In this document: positions 7,738 through 15,401 of the stretch, piece after piece
How the letters are laid out: every line of letters starts with the position of its first letter
Position numbering within the stretch: the first letter of the stretch is position 1
DNA from: Jannaschia marina
Lineage (GTDB): Bacteria > Pseudomonadota > Alphaproteobacteria > Rhodobacterales > Rhodobacteraceae
NCBI RefSeq assembly: GCF_013404595.1
Contig: NZ_JABVAX010000021.1
Location: 1-35,356, forward strand
Direction: 5' to 3'
DNA length: 35,356 bases
Notes under the pieces: generated by a model
The model's database searches: none
Seen by the model: the letters and a program-made list of their open reading frames with translations, nothing else
What the model was told of the DNA's origin: nothing
Position numbers and translations under genes: made by a program

Positions 7738-8583
7738 TCAATCGCCCCCGAGCTCGGCCAGCACCGTGTCGAGCCCGGCGCGCCAATCCGGCGGAGCCAC
7801 GCCGAAATCCGCGGCGAGCCGCCCGGGGGCCAGGCGCGAATTGAGCGGGCGCGGAGCGGGCGTCGGATAATCCGCGCTCGGGATGCCGGTGACGGTGACG
7901 GGGCGCCCCGCCCGGGCGAAGATCTCGCGCGCGAAGCCGGCCCAGCTGACGTGCGGCTCCCCGGCGTAGTGATAGGTGCCGCCCCCCGCGCCGTCCGCCA
8001 TCGCCCCGGCCATCTTCAGGAGCGTGGCGGCGATGTCGGCGGCGGGCGTCGGCCCGCCCACCTGGTCGTCGACCACCGAGAGGGCGTCGCGGCTTTCGGA
8101 GAGGCGCAGCATGGTCTTCACGAAGTTCGCCCCGTGGGCCGAGAAGACCCAGGCCGTGCGCAGGATCGCATGGGGCCCGCCCGCGGCGCGCACCGCGGCC
8201 TCCCCAACCAGCTTGGAGCGGCCGTAGGCGCCGAGCGGGGCAGGGGGGGCGTCTTCGGCCCAGGGCGTCTCGCCGCTGCCGTCGAAGACGTAGTCGGTCG
8301 ACAGATGCAGGAAGGGGATGCCGCGGGCGGCGCAGGCGCGGGCCATGGCCCCCGGGGCCGCCCCGTTGACGATCGTGGCCAGCGGCTCCTCGGTCTCGGC
8401 ACGGTCGACGGCGGTATGGGCGGCGGCGTTGAGGACGGCCCGGGGGGCATGGGCCTCGATCGCGCGCACGCAGGTGGCGGGGTCGGTCAGATCGGCGGCA
8501 TCGCGCCCGAGGGTCGTGACGTCGCCCTGCCGGCGGAGTTCGGTGGCGACCTGGCCCGAGCGGCCGAAGACGAGGAGGGTCAC
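7738..8583 (-). CDS. rmlD: dTDP-4-dehydrorhamnose reductase
   Basis: A 281-aa NAD(P)H-dependent reductase that completes dTDP-L-rhamnose synthesis. The N-terminal LLVFGRSGQVATEL is the RmlD nucleotide-binding loop. VLNAAAHTAVDRAE, LSTDYVFDG and the catalytic YGRSKLVGE (Tyr-x-x-x-Lys) follow in order. The start is a GTG at 8583 with a GGAG about 8 bp upstream. It is the first rml gene of its operon and follows repA on the same strand after a 108-bp gap that holds two parS-like palindromes. Transcription may therefore start in that gap or read through from repA. Confidence 0.95.
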   Translation of the reverse strand: MTLLVFGRSGQVATELRRQGDVTTLGRDAADLTDPATCVRAIEAHAPRAVLNAAAHTAVDRAETEEPLATIVNGAAPGAMARACAARGIPFLHLSTDYVFDGSGETPWAEDAPPAPLGAYGRSKLVGEAAVRAAGGPHAILRTAWVFSAHGANFVKTMLRLSESRDALSVVDDQVGGPTPAADIAATLLKMAGAMADGAGGGTYHYAGEPHVSWAGFAREIFARAGRPVTVTGIPSADYPTPAPRPLNSRLAPGRLAADFGVAPPDWRAGLDTVLAELGGD

Positions 8584-8611
8584 GGGCGGCTCCGCCGGTC
8601 GGGCAGGGGGG

Positions 8612-8629
8612 TGTTTCGCGTGCGAAACA
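8612..8629. promoter_or_regulatory. parS-like centromere palindrome, copy 1
   Basis: The perfect 16-bp palindrome GTTTCGCGTGCGAAAC apart from its central GT/AC pair occupies 8613-8628, flanked by T and A to give an 18-bp TGTTTC...GAAACA form. It has the same arms as the canonical parS TGTTTCACGTGAAACA, with the central bases changed to GC-rich ones. It sits between repA and rmlD. Two further copies in this window, and a parAB pair, support a role as the ParB binding site. Confidence 0.8.
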
Positions 8630-8648
8630 TCCTGTCTTCGGGGTCACT

Positions 8649-8664
8649 GTTTCGCACGCGAAAC
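8649..8664. promoter_or_regulatory. parS-like centromere palindrome, copy 2
   Basis: GTTTCGCACGCGAAAC, the reverse-complement form of copy 1, placed with its centre 36 bp away. The pair lies just upstream of the rmlD GTG start and downstream of the repA stop. ParB loaded here could also affect transcription entering the rhamnose operon; that regulatory effect is inference. Confidence 0.8.
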
Positions 8665-8667
8665 GCC

Positions 8668-8696
8668 GAAATCCCCGTATCAGAGCCTGTTTCAGT
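8668..8696. repeat. Boundary repeat, copy at the repA 3' end
   Basis: A 29-bp stretch matching 26 of 29 positions with 3476-3504. Read on the minus strand it contains TGAAACAGGCTCTG, and its TGA is the repA stop codon. Related elements occur at the parB stop and near the end of the second GT-like gene. Confidence 0.6.
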
Positions 8697-9696
8697 CCCT
8701 GCCATCGCCCCAGCTCCCCTTGCGCAGCCAGCCGAGGAAGGCCGCGTCGACCGAGCGCAGCCGCTGCCGCCCGGTCGTGGCCCAGACCTCGCGCCAGCGC
8801 GCCTCGAGCGCGTAGATATCCGCCCCGGGCGCAAGGGCGCGGGCGGCCTCGTGGGTTTCGGGGGCGAGCGGGGGCAGGGTGGCCCGCGGCTCGAGCAGGG
8901 CGTCGCGCGGCGTCACCTGCAGGATGTCGCCCGGCTCCTCGGCGAGGTGGTAGTCGGGCAGGGCGTCGGCGGCGATCATGTCGCGCAGCATCTTGCGGAA
9001 CACCCGCCGGGGCGAGGCCGAGCCCGACTTCTTGTGCAGCACCTCGACCGAGATGCGCCAGGCGGGCTGGCGGCCGCAATGCTTGCGCGCGATCTCGTAG
9101 ATCCGCCGCTCGAGCGGCTTGCGCAGCCCGAAATAGGCCGGCGAGAGCGTCAGCACCGACTTCGACAGCACCGCGCGGTAGAGCCACTCCGAGAGCGTCA
9201 CCGCGACCGAGACCATGCGCCCGCCCCGGGTGCGGCGCACGATCTCCCAGCTCTCGATCAGGCCGAATCCCGTCGTCGTCTCGTGCGCCCCGGTGACGAT
9301 GTTCGTCGTGATCCGCGTGCCGGCCAGCCGCTCGAAGGCGTCGCGCAGCCGGCGGTAGGCATCGCCGCTCGTCTCGCGCCCGGTCGCCGTCAGCAGGTCG
9401 TGGGCCCTGAGCGTCAGCGACCGCCCCACCGCGCGCCCGGCGTTGAGCGCGGCCATCAGCTGGCTGATGCAGAAGATCAGGATGTCCTTGTCGTGGATCG
9501 TGGCGAGCCCACGCACCGAGGGCGTGACCGTGATCTCGGTGCCGTTGTGGTCGTAGCGCAGCACCCGCAGGTCGGGCCGGGTCGAGAGGCTGAAGACCGG
9601 GTGCTCCATCGTGGCAAGGTCATCCTTCGGGATCGCGCCCAGGATATCGCAAAGGAAGAAATCCCCCTGCCGCAACTGTTGAAGCGCCTCTGCCAT
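8692..9696 (-). CDS. repA: Plasmid replication initiator RepA (RPA-type initiator of Rhodobacteraceae plasmids)
   Basis: A 334-aa initiator expected to bind the adjacent iterons and open the origin. Recognisable stretches are ATMEHPVFSLSTRPDLRVLR near the N-terminus, then SVRGLATIHDKDILIFCISQ, DAYRRLRDAFERLAGTRITT, LSPAYFGLRKPLERRIYEIA and RKHCGRQPAW. These follow the winged-helix 'replication initiator protein A' family known from alphaproteobacterial plasmids. The ATG at 9696 is chosen because the homologous region starts here; the frame stays open to about 9981, but that stretch holds the iterons and reads as low-quality protein. It is divergent from parA across the origin region. The minus-strand rml operon follows. 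Its stop codon is embedded in the boundary repeat. Confidence 0.88.
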   Translation of the reverse strand: MAEALQQLRQGDFFLCDILGAIPKDDLATMEHPVFSLSTRPDLRVLRYDHNGTEITVTPSVRGLATIHDKDILIFCISQLMAALNAGRAVGRSLTLRAHDLLTATGRETSGDAYRRLRDAFERLAGTRITTNIVTGAHETTTGFGLIESWEIVRRTRGGRMVSVAVTLSEWLYRAVLSKSVLTLSPAYFGLRKPLERRIYEIARKHCGRQPAWRISVEVLHKKSGSASPRRVFRKMLRDMIAADALPDYHLAEEPGDILQVTPRDALLEPRATLPPLAPETHEAARALAPGADIYALEARWREVWATTGRQRLRSVDAAFLGWLRKGSWGDGRD

Positions 9697-9776
9697 ACGG
9701 ATCCGCCTGTCCTGCCCATCGAACCCGCCCGGGTCGTGGCGCCCGGATTCGTGGTTTCGATGACACCTGCGTAGAG

Positions 9777-9785
9777 ATATCCACA
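9777..9785 (+). promoter_or_regulatory. DnaA-box-like nonamer
   Basis: ATATCCACA differs from the strong DnaA box TTATCCACA at one position. It lies between repA and the iteron block, where iteron plasmid origins often have one or more DnaA boxes. A single 9-mer can occur by chance, so the call rests on its position. Confidence 0.5.
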
Positions 9786-9816
9786 GGAGGCGTCCAGTTT
9801 TTCCGCCCCGGCGAAC

Positions 9817-9882
9817 GGGGGTTCGGAGTCGGGCGAGCGTGGTTTCGGAGTCGCATCTTCGGGGGTTCGGAATCGCCACCCG
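9817..9882 (+). repeat. Three contiguous 22-bp iterons
   Basis: Units 9817-9838, 9839-9860 and 9861-9882 share the core TTCGGARTCG, each preceded by a G-rich GKGGKT segment. The cores are exactly 22 bp apart (two helical turns). A partial match GTGGTTTCG at 9751-9759 falls 88 bp (4 x 22) before the second unit, so it is in the same register. Probable RepA binding sites. Confidence 0.8.
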
Positions 9883-10047
9883 AAATGGCAGGATCGGGGA
9901 ACGCCCGCAAAACAAGGGCCCGGATAGACGTGCGATCGGACGGGGCAGGGGGCATAACACATCAATAACCCGAAATAACACGGATCGAAGCGGAGATCCG
10001 CCCGACAGGAACGGGGATCAGGTCAGGAAAGAAGTGGCACATGCTGC

Positions 10048-10071
10048 GTTTTTGGGTAAACTGCCTAAAAC
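10048..10071. promoter_or_regulatory. Imperfect palindrome upstream of parA
   Basis: Arms GTTTTTGG and CCTAAAAC match at 7 of 8 positions around an 8-bp centre, ending 8 bp before the chosen parA ATG. Position and AT-rich arms suggest an operator by which ParA or ParB represses parAB. It differs from the parS-like sites. Unproven. Confidence 0.4.
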
Positions 10072-10078
10072 ACGGCAT

Positions 10079-11500
10079 ATGAGCGGATCGACAGGCATGG
10101 CACGCGAGGCGAGCGGCGGCACCACCCCGGCCTATTTCAACATCGACCCCGAGGCGGCGCTGGCGGAGCTCGGGGGCCCGGTGACGACCGAGGGCTTCGC
10201 CGAGATGGCGCGCGCCTGCGCGGCCGGGCGCGACGACCTCGTGGGCCGGGGCCTCGGCGAGGACGGGCAGAAGCGGCTGCGCCTCTTCTCCACCTGGGAG
10301 ATCACGCGCTACCTCATCCCCGTGGCGCCCGCCTATTTCCGCCGGGTGCTCAAGGCCCACCCCGACCTGCCCCAGGGCCGATCGGAGAGCGCGGGGGGCG
10401 CCAAGTGGTTCACCCTCGACGAGGTGCTGCGCCTGCGCGCCCATTTCGCCGCCGAGGGCAGCCGGACGAAGGAATACAAACCCTACCGTCCCCCGGGCCA
10501 GCCGGCGAAGGTCGTGGGCGTGGCGAACTTCAAGGGCGGCGTCGGCAAATCCTCGACCTGCGCGCATCTCGCCATGTCGGCGGCGCTCGACGGCTACCGG
10601 GTGCTCGTCATCGACCTCGACAGCCAGGGCTCGCTGACCTCGATCTTCGGCGGCCGTGTCGCGGACGAATGGCAGACCGTCTTCCCGATGATCGCCGGCC
10701 ACCACGCGCGCCACCTGCGGGCGACAAACCAGGGCCGCATCGACCGGGGGGAGGCGCCGCTGCCGCTCGACGAGACGCTGACGGCGGCGCTCGACGTCGA
10801 TCCGCGCGACCTGGTGCAGAAGACCCACTGGCCCAACATCGACCTCATCGGCGCGCAGCTCAATCTCTACTGGGCAGAGTTTCAGATCCCCGTCTGGCGG
10901 ATGCGCGCGCAGGGCTGGAAGCTCTGGGACGCGCTCTCCGACGCGCTGGAGGAGGGGGGGCTGCTCGAGGAGTACGACATCGTCTTCCTCGATACGCCCC
11001 CGGCGCTCGGGTATCTCACGATCAACGGGCTCGCCGCCGCCGACATCCTGCTCGTGCCCCTGGGCGCCTCCTTCCTCGAGTTCGATTCGACGGGGCGGTT
11101 CCTCGATATGCTGCACGCGACCTTCTCCTCGATCGAGGAGGGGGAGAACATGGCCGCGCGCGCGCTCGGGCGCGAGGAGACGGCCTTCGAGTGGGACGCG
11201 GTGCGCGCGGTGCTCACGCGCTACGACGGGGCCCAGCAGGGGGAGATGGCGGCACTCATGCAGAGCTACCTCGGCAAGACGCTCTCGCCCCACCGGCAGG
11301 ATTTCACCGCGCTCATCGGGCAGGCGGGCGAACAGGTGAGCGGCATCTACGAGGCCGATTACCGCGACTTCAACCGCGAGACTTACGCCCGCGGGCGCGA
11401 GACCTTCGATCAGACCTATGCCGCCTTCAAGCGGCTGCTGATCGGCACCTGGCACCGCGATGTGGCGGCGGCGGCGCAACGGGCGGATGCTCCGGCTTAA
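10079..11500 (+). CDS. parA: Plasmid partition ATPase ParA
   Basis: A 473-aa ParA of the large (type Ia) kind. About 140 N-terminal residues contain a predicted DNA-binding region (STWEITRYLIPVAPAYFRRVLKAHPDLPQG and KWFTLDEVLRLRAHF). They are followed by the deviant Walker A FKGGVGKSST, then DLDSQGSLTSIFGG and the Walker B-like DIVFLDTPPALGYLT. It moves or positions the plasmid by nucleoid-dependent ATP cycling with ParB. The N-terminal domain implies autoregulation of the operon. Starts at 10079 or 10097 (both ATG) are equally plausible from homology; an upstream GTG at 10034 has an AGGAAA site but would place the palindrome inside the gene. parB follows after 36 bp. Confidence 0.93.
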   Translation: MSGSTGMAREASGGTTPAYFNIDPEAALAELGGPVTTEGFAEMARACAAGRDDLVGRGLGEDGQKRLRLFSTWEITRYLIPVAPAYFRRVLKAHPDLPQGRSESAGGAKWFTLDEVLRLRAHFAAEGSRTKEYKPYRPPGQPAKVVGVANFKGGVGKSSTCAHLAMSAALDGYRVLVIDLDSQGSLTSIFGGRVADEWQTVFPMIAGHHARHLRATNQGRIDRGEAPLPLDETLTAALDVDPRDLVQKTHWPNIDLIGAQLNLYWAEFQIPVWRMRAQGWKLWDALSDALEEGGLLEEYDIVFLDTPPALGYLTINGLAAADILLVPLGASFLEFDSTGRFLDMLHATFSSIEEGENMAARALGREETAFEWDAVRAVLTRYDGAQQGEMAALMQSYLGKTLSPHRQDFTALIGQAGEQVSGIYEADYRDFNRETYARGRETFDQTYAAFKRLLIGTWHRDVAAAAQRADAPA

Positions 11501-11536
11501 GCACGGGGGAATCGTCACGCAACGGGAGGGCCTCGG

Positions 11537-12544
11537 ATGGCCAAGCGCAAACGTCTGGAGGTCGGGACGCCCCCGGCCGTTGAGACCAAGGAGACGGCTC
11601 CGGGGCAGGGGGCTCCGGCGGCCTCCGGCGGGGCAGGGGCCATGGCCCCGGTCGCGCAGGTGACGGGGCAGGCGGCGGGGATGGCCGCGCTCCAGGAGAT
11701 GTCGGACTTCATCGCCACCGCCCGGGCCGAGGGCCGGCTCGTCGCGGCGCTGCCGCTCGGCCAGATCGAGGTCGATCACCTGCAGCGCGACCGGCTGATG
11801 CCCGAGGCACCCGGAACGGACGAGGACATGCAGGCCCTGATCGAGAGCCTGCGCGCCCGGGGCCAGCAGGTGCCGATCGACGTGGTGCGGCTACGGAGCC
11901 GGCCGGGCGAGCGGTATGGCCTGATCTCGGGGATGCGGCGGGTGACGGCGCTGCGCGCGCTCCACGCCGAGACGCGGGAGGCGCGGTTCTCCACGGTCAA
12001 GGCGCGGGTGATCCGGCCCGAGACCCTTCCGGCGGCCTATCTGTCGATGGTCGAGGAGAACGAGATCCGCGCGGGTGTCAGCTTCTACGAGCGCGCGCGC
12101 GTCGCGGTGAAGGCGGTGGAGGCCGGGGCCTTCACCGACCTGCCGGCGGCGCTGAAGGGTCTCTACGGCAACGTTTCGCGTGCGAAACGCTCCAAGATCG
12201 GCAGCTTCGCCGAGGTGGTCTCCGCGCTCGACGGCGCGCTGCGCTTTCCGGCCGCGCTCTCGGAGAAGCGGGGCCTGGCGCTGGTGGCGGCGCTCCGGGC
12301 GGATCCGGCGCTTGCCGGGCGGCTCGTCGCCGCGCTCGACGCGGCCGGGGCCTCCGATGCCTCCGCTGAACAGAAGGTGCTGACCACGGCGCTCACGCCC
12401 CCGAAGCCCACGCCGGAGCCGACCCGCGCGGCCCCGGTCGACCTGCGGCGCCGGGGCGCGGATCTCGTCCTTTCGGGCCCGGGGGTGACGCCGGCCCTGC
12501 AGCGCGACCTCGCGGCCTGGCTCGCGGCCCGCGACGGGGAGTGA
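11537..12544 (+). CDS. parB: Plasmid partition protein ParB
   Basis: A 335-aa ParB. After a disordered, Ala/Gly/Pro-rich N-terminus (about residues 1-50) comes the ParB N-domain. It includes DEDMQALIESLRARGQQVPI, VRLRSRPGERYGLISGMRRV (the GxRR CTP-binding motif) and SMVEENEIRAGVSFYERARV, followed by a helix-turn-helix region around YGNVSRAKRSKIGSFAEVV and a variable C-terminal dimerisation part. A GGGAGG ribosome site precedes the ATG by about 7 bp. A perfect parS-like palindrome lies inside the coding sequence at 12173-12188, coding for the NVSRAKR segment of the HTH region. The TGA stop is fused to a copy of the boundary repeat. Confidence 0.92.
   Translation: MAKRKRLEVGTPPAVETKETAPGQGAPAASGGAGAMAPVAQVTGQAAGMAALQEMSDFIATARAEGRLVAALPLGQIEVDHLQRDRLMPEAPGTDEDMQALIESLRARGQQVPIDVVRLRSRPGERYGLISGMRRVTALRALHAETREARFSTVKARVIRPETLPAAYLSMVEENEIRAGVSFYERARVAVKAVEAGAFTDLPAALKGLYGNVSRAKRSKIGSFAEVVSALDGALRFPAALSEKRGLALVAALRADPALAGRLVAALDAAGASDASAEQKVLTTALTPPKPTPEPTRAAPVDLRRRGADLVLSGPGVTPALQRDLAAWLAARDGE
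12173..12188. promoter_or_regulatory. parS-like centromere palindrome, copy 3 (inside parB)
   Basis: GTTTCGCGTGCGAAAC, identical to copy 1, inside the parB reading frame. A parS within the parB gene is known in several chromosomal par loci. ParB loading here would place it on its own gene. Confidence 0.75.
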
Positions 12545-12577
12545 AACAGGCCCTGACCGGCGAAACAGAGCCTGTTT
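12543..12577. repeat. Boundary repeat, two units after the parB stop
   Basis: GAAACAGGCCCTG at 12543-12555 is fused to the parB stop, and GAAACAGAGCCTGTTT at 12562-12577 follows. The second contains the inverted repeat AAACAG-AGC-CTGTTT (12563-12577), followed by two more Ts and CC. It could serve as a weak terminator for parB or as a protein-binding site. Confidence 0.5.
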
Positions 12578-12810
12578 TTCCACGGCAAAGGCCCCGGGTC
12601 ATACCGGGCCTGAATTACATAATACGGATTCTGGCCGTCGGTGTCGCGCACGCCCGGGGCCCCGCGGTCCGATCCCCGGAGCTGTGTCCGGGAGGTGACC
12701 CCTACCAAAAATTAACCGCGGGCGGGGTATTTACGGGGTGCGCGTCGGAAAAGTGACATAATCTCCAGGTCACGACCCATTCCAACATCTGTGTTTTTCC
12801 GGAGTCTGCC
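12578..12810 (+). promoter_or_regulatory. Intergenic region and probable promoter of the RTX subtilase
   Basis: No gene is seen in these 233 bp. The stretch is locally AT-richer (TTACATAATACGG near 12614-12626, AAAATTAACC near 12707-12716, GACATAATCTCC near 12757-12768), as expected of a promoter in this GC-rich DNA. A GGAG ribosome site at 12801-12804 lies 6 bp before the ATG at 12811. No single -35/-10 pair could be fixed by eye. Confidence 0.4.
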
Positions 12811-15378
12811 ATGTCCGTTACCTCGAACCCCCGCTTCTCCGATCAGTGGCATTTCGACCTGATCGGGGACATCGAAGCCGTGTGGGACGACTATACCGCC
12901 GACGGTGTCACCGTCGGCGTCTACGACGACGGCGTCGAATACACCCATTCCGACCTCGACGGCAATTACGACAGCTCGCTGCACTTCTCCTACCCGGGGT
13001 TCGACGGCGACGGCGCCCCCGACAATCCGGGCGATTCCCACGGCACCTCGGTCGCCGGCATCATCGCCGCGGAGAACAACGGCATCGGCGGCGTCGGCGT
13101 GGCCTACGATGCCACGATCACCGGCCTGCGCCTTCTGGGCGACAACGGGGCCTATGCCGGCCCCAACGGCACCGAGCGCGCCATGCTCGAGTACATGTCG
13201 GCCTTCGACATCACCAACAACTCCTGGGGCTACACCCCGACCTACGCGGGTTTCCTGAGCCTGCTCGACGCGACCTCCCAGGCCTCGCGCGAGGTCGGGG
13301 CCTTCGAGAACGCGGTCGAGACCGGCCGCGGCGGCCTCGGCACGATCGTCGTCAAGGCGGCGGGCAACGACACGCGCAACGTCCAGGGCGAGGGGCACAA
13401 CCTCTCCTCCACCACGATCACGGTCGCCGCGACGTTCCAGGACGGCGGGGTCGCGAGCTATTCCAACTGGGGCACGGCGCTCCTGATCGCGGGGCCGGCG
13501 GCCTCGAACACCACGGCGACGGGCAACGGCTACACGTCGGGCTTCGGGGGCACCTCGGCGGCGACGCCGGTGGTCTCGGGCGTGGTCGCGCTGATGCTCG
13601 AGGCCGAGGACGGCCTCGGCTGGCGCGACGTGCAGAACATCCTCGCCCTCTCGGCGGCGCACACCGGCTCGGCCTTCGGGTCCTCCGCCCAGGGGTTCGA
13701 ACAGGGGGAATGGTTCTCCAACGGCGCATCGAACTGGAACGGCGGCGGGATGAGCTATTCCATCTCCTACGGCTTCGGCATGGTCGACGCCCATGCCGCG
13801 GTGCGCATGGCCGAGGTCTGGCAGATGCTCTTCAGGGCGGCCGCCACCTCCGCCAACGAGGAGCGCGTGAGCGTCTCGATGGGCGGCGGGCCCGTGGCGA
13901 TCAACGACAATTCCACGGTGGATATCGACCTCGTCGTCGGCCAGGACATCGAGGTCGAGCACATCTACGTCTCGATCGAGGGCAACCACACGTTCATCGG
14001 CGACCTGACGCTGCAGCTCGTCGCGCCCACGGGCGAGATCTACGACCTCTTCCTGCAGGAGGGCGGCAACATGGATTTCGAGGGCTGGACCTTCGGGGTC
14101 GCCGCCGCGCTTGGCGTGGCCTCGGCCGGCACCTGGACGGTACGGGTGACCGACAGCGTCGGCGGGGACACCGGCCAGGTGACCGACCTCGAGCTGGAGT
14201 TCGTCGGCGCGGCGGCCACGGTCGACACGGTGCATCACTTCACCGACGACTTCCTCGACTACGCGGACGAGGAAGGCGCGCGGACCACCCTGCGCGACAC
14301 CGACGGCGGCCTCGACTGGGTGAACCTCGCCGCGGTGACGGGCGACGCGAACGTCGACCTGCGCAGCGGCGAGCGCGACATCGCGGTCGACGGCACGATC
14401 TGGGTCGACCTGGCCTCGGGCACGATCATCGAGAACGTGGCCACGGGCGACGGCGACGACACGCTGCGCGGCTGGTCGCAGGACAACATCCTCTTCTCGG
14501 GCCGCGGCAACGACCGCCTCTACGGCTACGACGGCGACGACACGCTCATGGGCGATGCCGGGCGCGACCAGCTGGTGGGCGGCGCGGGCGACGACAGCCT
14601 GCGCGGCGGATCGAGCAGCGACACGCTCTACGGCGGGTCGGGGGACGACACGCTGCGCGGCGACAGCGGCGGCGACGCGCTCTATGCCGGGACCGGCAAC
14701 GACCGTCTCTACGGGTCCAACTCCGCCGACACGATGGACGGCTCCGCGGGCGACGACCTGCTGGTCGGGGCCGGCGGGGCCGACGACATGCTGGGCGGCA
14801 GCGGGGACGACACGCTCTACGGCAACAGCGGCAACGACACGCTCGACGGCGAGGCCGGCGACGACTGGAGTTCGGGCGGCGACGGCCGCGACCTCCTCCT
14901 CGGGCGCGACGGCAACGACACCATGCGCGGCGGCAACCAGGACGACCGCTTCTACGGCAACGACGGCAACGACGTGCTGGCCGGCAACCTGGGCGACGAT
15001 TCCCTCTACGGCGGCAACGGCGACGACCGGCTCTTCGGCGGCGGCGACGACGACCTGCTCGACGGCGGCGGCGGCCGCGACGAGCTCGACGGCGGCGCGG
15101 GGGCCGATACCTTCGTCTTCGATCGGGTCTCCGACAGCAGCCACGGCGCGGGTCGCGACGAGATCCGCGGCTTCACCTCGGGCGAGGACGTGATCGACCT
15201 GTCGGGTTTCTCGGGGACGCTCGACTTCGTCACGAGCTACACCGGCAGCGCCGGAGAGGTGCGCTACAACGACAGCATCGGCCGGCTCTACATCGACGTG
15301 GACGGCGACGGGGCCTCGGACTTCTCGGTCGACATCGTCGGGGCCCCTGCCCTGGTCGAGGACGACCTCATCCTCTGA
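12811..15378 (+). CDS. RTX subtilisin-like serine protease with P-domain (type I secreted)
   Basis: An 855-aa protein with three parts. Residues about 10-340 are an S8 subtilase: Asp39 in VYDDGVE, His77 in GDSHGTSVAG, oxyanion Asn186 in KAAGND and Ser249 in GGTSAATP. Residues about 365-466 are a kexin/furin-type P-domain (VSIEGNHTFIGDLTLQLVAP, AGTWTVRVTDSVGGDTG). Residues about 545-770 hold many nonapeptide RTX calcium-binding repeats (GGxGxDxLx). The last 60 residues end in DDLIL, a type I secretion signal pattern. There is no N-terminal signal peptide and no clear pro-domain, which fits one-step T1SS export with folding driven by extracellular calcium. The secretion apparatus is not in the window. 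Substrate is unknown. Confidence 0.9.
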   Translation: MSVTSNPRFSDQWHFDLIGDIEAVWDDYTADGVTVGVYDDGVEYTHSDLDGNYDSSLHFSYPGFDGDGAPDNPGDSHGTSVAGIIAAENNGIGGVGVAYDATITGLRLLGDNGAYAGPNGTERAMLEYMSAFDITNNSWGYTPTYAGFLSLLDATSQASREVGAFENAVETGRGGLGTIVVKAAGNDTRNVQGEGHNLSSTTITVAATFQDGGVASYSNWGTALLIAGPAASNTTATGNGYTSGFGGTSAATPVVSGVVALMLEAEDGLGWRDVQNILALSAAHTGSAFGSSAQGFEQGEWFSNGASNWNGGGMSYSISYGFGMVDAHAAVRMAEVWQMLFRAAATSANEERVSVSMGGGPVAINDNSTVDIDLVVGQDIEVEHIYVSIEGNHTFIGDLTLQLVAPTGEIYDLFLQEGGNMDFEGWTFGVAAALGVASAGTWTVRVTDSVGGDTGQVTDLELEFVGAAATVDTVHHFTDDFLDYADEEGARTTLRDTDGGLDWVNLAAVTGDANVDLRSGERDIAVDGTIWVDLASGTIIENVATGDGDDTLRGWSQDNILFSGRGNDRLYGYDGDDTLMGDAGRDQLVGGAGDDSLRGGSSSDTLYGGSGDDTLRGDSGGDALYAGTGNDRLYGSNSADTMDGSAGDDLLVGAGGADDMLGGSGDDTLYGNSGNDTLDGEAGDDWSSGGDGRDLLLGRDGNDTMRGGNQDDRFYGNDGNDVLAGNLGDDSLYGGNGDDRLFGGGDDDLLDGGGGRDELDGGAGADTFVFDRVSDSSHGAGRDEIRGFTSGEDVIDLSGFSGTLDFVTSYTGSAGEVRYNDSIGRLYIDVDGDGASDFSVDIVGAPALVEDDLIL

Positions 15379-15401
15379 GACCGTCCCCGCCGCGCGCGGT
15401 C
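15379..15401. terminator. Hairpin between convergent stops
   Basis: GACCG and CGGTC pair across a 13-nt GC-rich loop in the 21 bp between the RTX protease stop and the sulfotransferase stop. There is no T-run, so it is at best a weak bidirectional terminator. Confidence 0.3.

Larger units (their letters stand above)
9697..10078. other. Probable replication origin region (oriV) between repA and parA
   Basis: The 382 bp between the divergent repA and parA starts carries no convincing gene. It holds three contiguous 22-bp iterons plus an in-phase partial copy, a near-consensus DnaA box, and an AT-richer stretch (about 9951-9981) with ATAACAC twice. It also holds the inverted repeat CGGATC...GATCCG (9981-10000) and an imperfect palindrome next to the parA start. 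This is the standard content of an iteron-type origin. Which strand is opened first cannot be told by eye. Confidence 0.75.

Noticed and set aside
9697..9981. N-terminal extension of RepA into the iteron region
   Set aside because: The extension is Arg/Pro-rich without homology, and would place the iterons and DnaA box in coding sequence.
14440..15100. Tandem short repeats that might suggest a CRISPR array
   Set aside because: The period is 27 bp (nine codons) with degenerate sequence, and it codes for RTX nonapeptides; there are no unique spacers and no cas genes.
12712..15144. An 810-codon open frame antisense to the RTX protease
   Set aside because: It reads as endless Val/Ala/Glu repeats that mirror the GGxGxD codons of the RTX repeats. 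The sense strand has a complete catalytic triad, P-domain and secretion tail.
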